From Caryophanales bacterium UBA1744 (lineage in GTDB: Bacteria; Bacillota_I; Bacilli_A; RFN20; CAG-826): a stretch of 9,407 bases of DNA. Numbering within the stretch: the first letter of the stretch is position 1; the number at the start of each line of letters is the position of its first letter. The position numbers were made by a program, and so were the translations under genes. The stretch lies in NCBI GenBank assembly GCA_002314915.1, contig DCHU01000024.1, positions 1 to 9,407 on the forward strand. Direction: 5' to 3'. Below the pieces are notes generated by a model. The model ran no database searches, was not told the DNA's origin, and saw only the letters and a program-made list of their open reading frames with translations. Of this stretch, positions 6,714 to 9,407 are shown in pieces.

Positions 6714-7948
6714 TGGATTATATCGGCATGAATTTCATTTATATCTCACCAAACTTTCCAGAAAGATACTTCCAATTCGTAAAAGAATTACGTGCAAGAG
6801 GAATGAATGTCCTCTGCATCGGCGATACGCCATACGCAGCTTTATGTCCTGAGCTTAAAGAGTCGGCAACAGAATATTACTGGCTCCCAACCCTCAGTAA
6901 CTATGAAGCTGTTTTAAATGCCTGCCGTTTCTTTGAAAACAAATATGGCAAAATTGACTACCTTGAATCCAACAATGAGTGGTGGTTAACGCAAGATGCC
7001 CGCTTAAGAAAAGACTTGGGCATCACAACAGGACTCTTGCCTGAGGATATGCAGGCTATCAAAGCAAAATCTGCTATGAAAGCGGCCTTCTCACGCGCTG
7101 GAGTTAAAACAATGCGTTACTTGTTGGTAAACGGCCCATCCGACCTGGAAAAAGCTAAAAAGTTCATCGAAGAAGTCGGCTACCCAGTATTCGTAAAACC
7201 TGACGTTGGCGTCGGTGCTTCTGACTCATTCTCCATCAAAAACGAAGAAAAGCTTATCTCATTCCTTTCTAAGGAACTCCCTGAGACATATATCATGGAG
7301 GAGTATATTGACGGCTCTATCGTTTCGTTCGACGGATGCTGCGACTCCAAGTCTGATGTTGTGTTCTGCTGCACAGATCACTTCCCAGTTGCGGTTGCTA
7401 TCACTGTTAATGAAGGGTTGGATAATTTCTATTGGAACACGCCATTCGGTCTTCCTATGCATGACATTGATCAGGTTGCATTTGAGAAAGCTGGAAGAGC
7501 GGTTGTTAAGTCATTCGGAATAAAAAAGCGTTTATTCCATATTGAATTCTTCGTCCTCAATTCTGACAGGCCTGGGTTTGCCAAGAAAGGTGAATTCGTT
7601 GCCCTTGAATGCAACATGCGCTGTCCGGGCGGCAACACACCAGATCTCATGAACTATGCAAACTCGGTTTCATTGCATGCCATTTACGCAGATGTCATCG
7701 CATATGACGAAAATAGACAGAACCTCAATCATGAGAAGTACTATGCTTTTGCGGTTAGCAGAAAGAATGTAAACAGCTACTTATATAGCCATGATGATAT
7801 ATGTAAAACATATAAGAATGAATTAATGGTCAGCGGAACATATCCTAATGGAATTAGAGAGGTTATGGGTGACTGGTTCTACTATGGCAAATTTAAAACG
7901 TACGAGGAAGGTTTGAAATTCCAAACGTACGTTCAATCTTATAAGTAA
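6713..7948 (+). CDS. ATP-grasp family carboxylate ligase, substrate unknown
   Basis: The protein has 411 residues from the GTG at 6713, or 406 from the ATG at 6728. It looks like an ATP-grasp enzyme, a family that activates a carboxylate as acyl phosphate and joins it to an amine or other nucleophile. After an N-terminal pre-ATP-grasp domain (MNFIYISPNFPERY, then a CIGDTPYAAL stretch) come YPVFVKPDVGVGAS (157-170; Lys162 probably contacts ATP), the EEYIDGS loop (196-202), and the Mg-binding acids Glu278 (FHIEFF) and Glu299 with Asn301 (ALECNMRCPGG). Numbering is from the GTG. Homologues I recall begin near MNF, so the ATG may be the real start; neither start has a good ribosome site. The GTG overlaps the atpC stop (TAGTG). 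I do not recognise a specific substrate. No membrane segment or signal peptide is visible, so it should be cytosolic. Confidence 0.85.
   Translation: MDYIGMNFIYISPNFPERYFQFVKELRARGMNVLCIGDTPYAALCPELKESATEYYWLPTLSNYEAVLNACRFFENKYGKIDYLESNNEWWLTQDARLRKDLGITTGLLPEDMQAIKAKSAMKAAFSRAGVKTMRYLLVNGPSDLEKAKKFIEEVGYPVFVKPDVGVGASDSFSIKNEEKLISFLSKELPETYIMEEYIDGSIVSFDGCCDSKSDVVFCCTDHFPVAVAITVNEGLDNFYWNTPFGLPMHDIDQVAFEKAGRAVVKSFGIKKRLFHIEFFVLNSDRPGFAKKGEFVALECNMRCPGGNTPDLMNYANSVSLHAIYADVIAYDENRQNLNHEKYYAFAVSRKNVNSYLYSHDDICKTYKNELMVSGTYPNGIREVMGDWFYYGKFKTYEEGLKFQTYVQSYK
7895..7933 (-). terminator. Probable intrinsic terminator of the lipoprotein gene, inside the ATP-grasp coding region
   Basis: Read on the minus strand, an 8-base stem (AACGTACG with CGTACGTT, plus bases 7926-7933 and 7897-7904) starts 5 bases after the lipoprotein stop. 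An inner GGAA/TTCC stem extends it, and it ends in TTTT followed by AAATTT. The U-tract is short, so this is a moderate call. On the plus strand the same bases encode the last residues of the ATP-grasp protein, and both arms encode Thr-Tyr with ACG TAC. Confidence 0.45.
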
Positions 7949-8763
7949 TTTCCAATAAGCGACTTGGCTCCGTCTAGGTCGTTTTTTATGTCTATCTTTG
8001 TTTCGCCGTATATCACTAATGGTTGATATGAGGTGATAGAGTATGCCGCAAACAAGGAGGCCTTATCCTCTTCGTCCATCAAGTTGTAGTCAATTACATC
8101 GATTCTTTTTCTTGATGCTTTGGCTGATGGATATAACTCCTCTTGGTAGAAAGTTACTGAGTCTGCATCGTCTGTGTTTAAAATGTATTTGAGTGTGTTT
8201 TCAGATGTGATCGAGAATGTTCTTGTGTGGTATATGTTTGTGTAAGTTACGAAACGTTTTAACTCATATTGCAACTTAGAGGAAGTGACTGCTCCAGCAA
8301 CCATTTCAAAGCCTTTAACTTTATTCAAACCCAAGACTGAAGGAGTGCCCGCTTGTATATAATTTGAATCGCCTTCCTTGTAACCATAAAACTCATTAAG
8401 AGCATCGACTTGTCTATGATATTCTTGGTACGTTTCGTATGTTTTGCCTGAGTTTTCTATTACTCCGTATGCTATTGAATTGCTCTTGCAATAATCAACA
8501 AATGTATCTTTAAACCTTGTGCAGTGGCCGCAAGTAACCTGGGTTAGGATAACCAACATTCCAACGCCCATTTCCAATTGAGGTTTGATTTCATCCCAAT
8601 TTTTATAATATGCATGATTCATATAAGCCGCAGTGTCATCTTCAAATGTAAAACTAACTTCCTCCGTTCTATCGATGAAGAAAGTCCTGTTTCCAACGCC
8701 GTCACCACATGATGTTAGTAACATTGGAATAAGAGAGAAAATGAGTGCTGCTCTGTTTTTCAT
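7939..8763 (-). CDS. Thioredoxin-fold lipoprotein with CGHC active site
   Basis: The protein has 274 residues. The N-terminus is a lipoprotein signal peptide: MKNR, a hydrophobic stretch 5-16, and the lipobox LTSC with Cys19 as lipid attachment site, so it should sit on the outer face of the membrane. A first thioredoxin fold (about 35-172) has the active site CGHC at 78-81 after the strand MLVILTQ, and the cis-proline Pro141 in AGTPSVLG. CGHC is the motif of eukaryotic protein disulfide isomerases. Residues 183-274 look like a second thioredoxin-like fold without cysteines: SVTFYQ strand, IDVIDYN strand, LFAAYSITSYQPLVIYGETK with Pro248 in the cis-Pro position. The role is probably thiol-disulfide exchange or redox repair on surface proteins; the substrate is unknown. 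The gene is convergent with the ATP-grasp gene and overlaps its end by 10 bases. The start has no good ribosome site. Confidence 0.85.
   Translation of the reverse strand: MKNRAALIFSLIPMLLTSCGDGVGNRTFFIDRTEEVSFTFEDDTAAYMNHAYYKNWDEIKPQLEMGVGMLVILTQVTCGHCTRFKDTFVDYCKSNSIAYGVIENSGKTYETYQEYHRQVDALNEFYGYKEGDSNYIQAGTPSVLGLNKVKGFEMVAGAVTSSKLQYELKRFVTYTNIYHTRTFSITSENTLKYILNTDDADSVTFYQEELYPSAKASRKRIDVIDYNLMDEEDKASLFAAYSITSYQPLVIYGETKIDIKNDLDGAKSLIGNYL
7959..7987 (+). terminator. Probable intrinsic terminator of the atp operon, inside the lipoprotein coding region
   Basis: A 9-base stem (GCGACTTGG with CTAGGTCGT, including three G-U pairs in RNA) closes a 6-base loop (CTCCGT) and is followed by a run of six T. 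It begins 10 bases after the ATP-grasp stop, which is the right place for an operon terminator. On the minus strand the same bases encode part of the C-terminus of the lipoprotein. Confidence 0.6.
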
Positions 8764-8782
8764 ACCATAATTCTATCAGCAT

Positions 8783-8810
8783 TTAATATTTTTTAACTAA
8801 GATAGTTCAA
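8783..8810 (-). promoter_or_regulatory. Possible sigma-A type promoter for the lipoprotein gene
   Basis: On the minus strand TTGAAC (8805-8810) and TATTAA (8783-8788) are 16 bases apart, each matching four of six consensus bases. Transcription would start about 12 bases before the ATG. The region is A/T-rich, so chance matches are likely; treat this as a candidate. Confidence 0.35.
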
Positions 8811-8826
8811 AAATGATAAAGTATAA

Positions 8827-8832
8827 GGGAGG
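8827..8832 (+). promoter_or_regulatory. Shine-Dalgarno site for the pyrophosphatase gene
   Basis: GGGAGG lies 8 bases before the ATG at 8841 and picks that ATG over the second in-frame ATG three codons later. The rest of the 77-base divergent spacer is A/T-rich. I could not place a convincing plus-strand promoter in it. Confidence 0.75.
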
Positions 8833-8840
8833 TATAACTT

Positions 8841-9395
8841 ATGGCAAATATGCACGTAATCTGGCACTCGGTGTCAAAAGACAGGATTAAGCCTGAAAGA
8901 TTTTTAGCTTGTATCGAAATCAGCGCTGGTTCCAAAAACAAATATGAACTCGATAAAGAATCCGGTATGTTGATACTCGATAGAATTCTCTACACTTCAA
9001 CCCATTACCCACATAACTACGGTTTCATTCCTCGTACGTTGTCGGAGGACGGAGACCCATTAGACGTCTTGGTTCTTTGCTCTGAACCAATCCTCCCTAT
9101 GGCAACCACAATTTGCTATCCAATTGGATTGTTGGAGATGATCGATGGCGGAAAACTTGACGAGAAAGTCATCGCAGTTTGCGCACACGACCCTTTATAC
9201 AGGGGATACAAGGATATCTCGGAACTCCCAATTCATATCACGGAAGAAATCCAACACTTCTTCAGAGTTTATAAAGATCTTGAACATGGAAAGTTCACTG
9301 ATGTTGGTGAAATGAAGAATAGACAAGCTGCAATTGATGCAATCATTAAAGACTGCGCCGCTTACGATGCAGCATTCCCTAACAACACAAAATAA
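8841..9395 (+). CDS. ppa: Family I soluble inorganic pyrophosphatase
   Basis: This enzyme splits pyrophosphate into two phosphates in the cytosol and so pulls biosynthetic reactions such as nucleic acid and aminoacyl-tRNA synthesis forward. The protein has 184 residues, the normal bacterial size. Expected active-site residues can be placed: Glu26, Lys34, Glu36, Arg48, Tyr56, Tyr60; the signature DGDPLDVLV with Asp70, Asp72 and Asp75; Asp102, Asp107 and Lys109 in MIDGGKLDEK; and Tyr144-Lys145. These match E. coli Glu20, Lys29, Glu31, Arg43, Tyr51, Tyr55, Asp65/67/70, Asp97/102, Lys104 and Tyr141/Lys142. The gene is divergent from the lipoprotein gene and should have its own promoter. The last 12 bases of the window after its stop show no recognisable feature. 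Confidence 0.97.
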   Translation: MANMHVIWHSVSKDRIKPERFLACIEISAGSKNKYELDKESGMLILDRILYTSTHYPHNYGFIPRTLSEDGDPLDVLVLCSEPILPMATTICYPIGLLEMIDGGKLDEKVIAVCAHDPLYRGYKDISELPIHITEEIQHFFRVYKDLEHGKFTDVGEMKNRQAAIDAIIKDCAAYDAAFPNNTK

Positions 9396-9407
9396 AAGAG
9401 AGCGACG

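Noticed and set aside
6696..6731. Possible frameshift or early stop that shortened epsilon
   Set aside because: Reading through the TAG gives only five codons before TGA at 6729. The other frames downstream are the ATP-grasp gene or have no epsilon-like helix. The overlapping next gene argues that the short form is genuine.
8793..8820. Plus-strand promoter for ppa (TTAACT and GATAAA, 16 bases apart)
   Set aside because: Each box matches only four of six bases, and the start of transcription would fall on the first base of the Shine-Dalgarno site. The true promoter may overlap the lipoprotein gene start.
1..9407. Mobile element, phage, defence system, CRISPR array, tRNA or rRNA
   Set aside because: Genes are tightly packed housekeeping genes; no transposase, integrase, regularly spaced repeat or RNA gene pattern was seen on either strand.

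Overview
The window carries a nearly complete F-type ATP synthase (atp) operon on the plus strand. It runs in the classical order atpI(partial)-atpB-atpE-atpF-atpH-atpA-atpG-atpD-atpC, from base 1 to about 6713. An ATP-grasp ligase gene overlaps the end of atpC. A convergent lipoprotein gene with a thioredoxin fold lies on the minus strand, and a family I inorganic pyrophosphatase gene is divergent from it. No RNA genes, mobile elements, CRISPR arrays or phage genes were seen. Gene density is near complete, and the largest gap is 77 bases (8764-8840).

The likely host is a low- to mid-GC Gram-positive bacterium (Bacillota/Firmicutes, possibly a fermentative Bacilli or Erysipelotrichia-like or Mollicutes-related gut lineage). 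This is an inference from strong AGGAGG Shine-Dalgarno sites, TAATG stop/start overlaps, an LTSC lipobox protein, and a sodium-type c subunit as in anaerobic fermenters. The standard genetic code fits: Trp is TGG and no gene contains an in-frame TGA. Of the twelve stop codons, eleven are TAA, one is TAG and none is TGA.

Bases 1-2033 encode the membrane sector (I, a, c, b). Bases 2037-6713 encode the stator delta subunit and the F1 head and shaft (delta, alpha, gamma, beta, epsilon). Two features stand out in this otherwise canonical machine. First, the c subunit has a two-carboxylate ion-binding pattern (Glu24 plus Glu57-Ser58-Thr59), like the sodium rotor described in Fusobacterium nucleatum, with a further Asp56 next to the key Glu and a broken glycine ladder. 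Second, the epsilon subunit is only 102 residues long and lacks most of the C-terminal helical domain that inhibits ATP hydrolysis in other bacteria. Together these suggest, as inference, a sodium-coupled enzyme that may run freely in the hydrolysis direction as an ion pump.

Bases 6713-7948 hold the ATP-grasp gene of unknown substrate, which ends the operon. It overlaps the convergent lipoprotein gene by 10 bases. Each of the two genes appears to keep its transcription terminator inside the coding sequence of the other. The lipoprotein looks like a small PDI-type protein: one thioredoxin fold with a CGHC active site and a probable second, cysteine-free one. The pyrophosphatase has all its expected catalytic residues and starts its own transcription unit.
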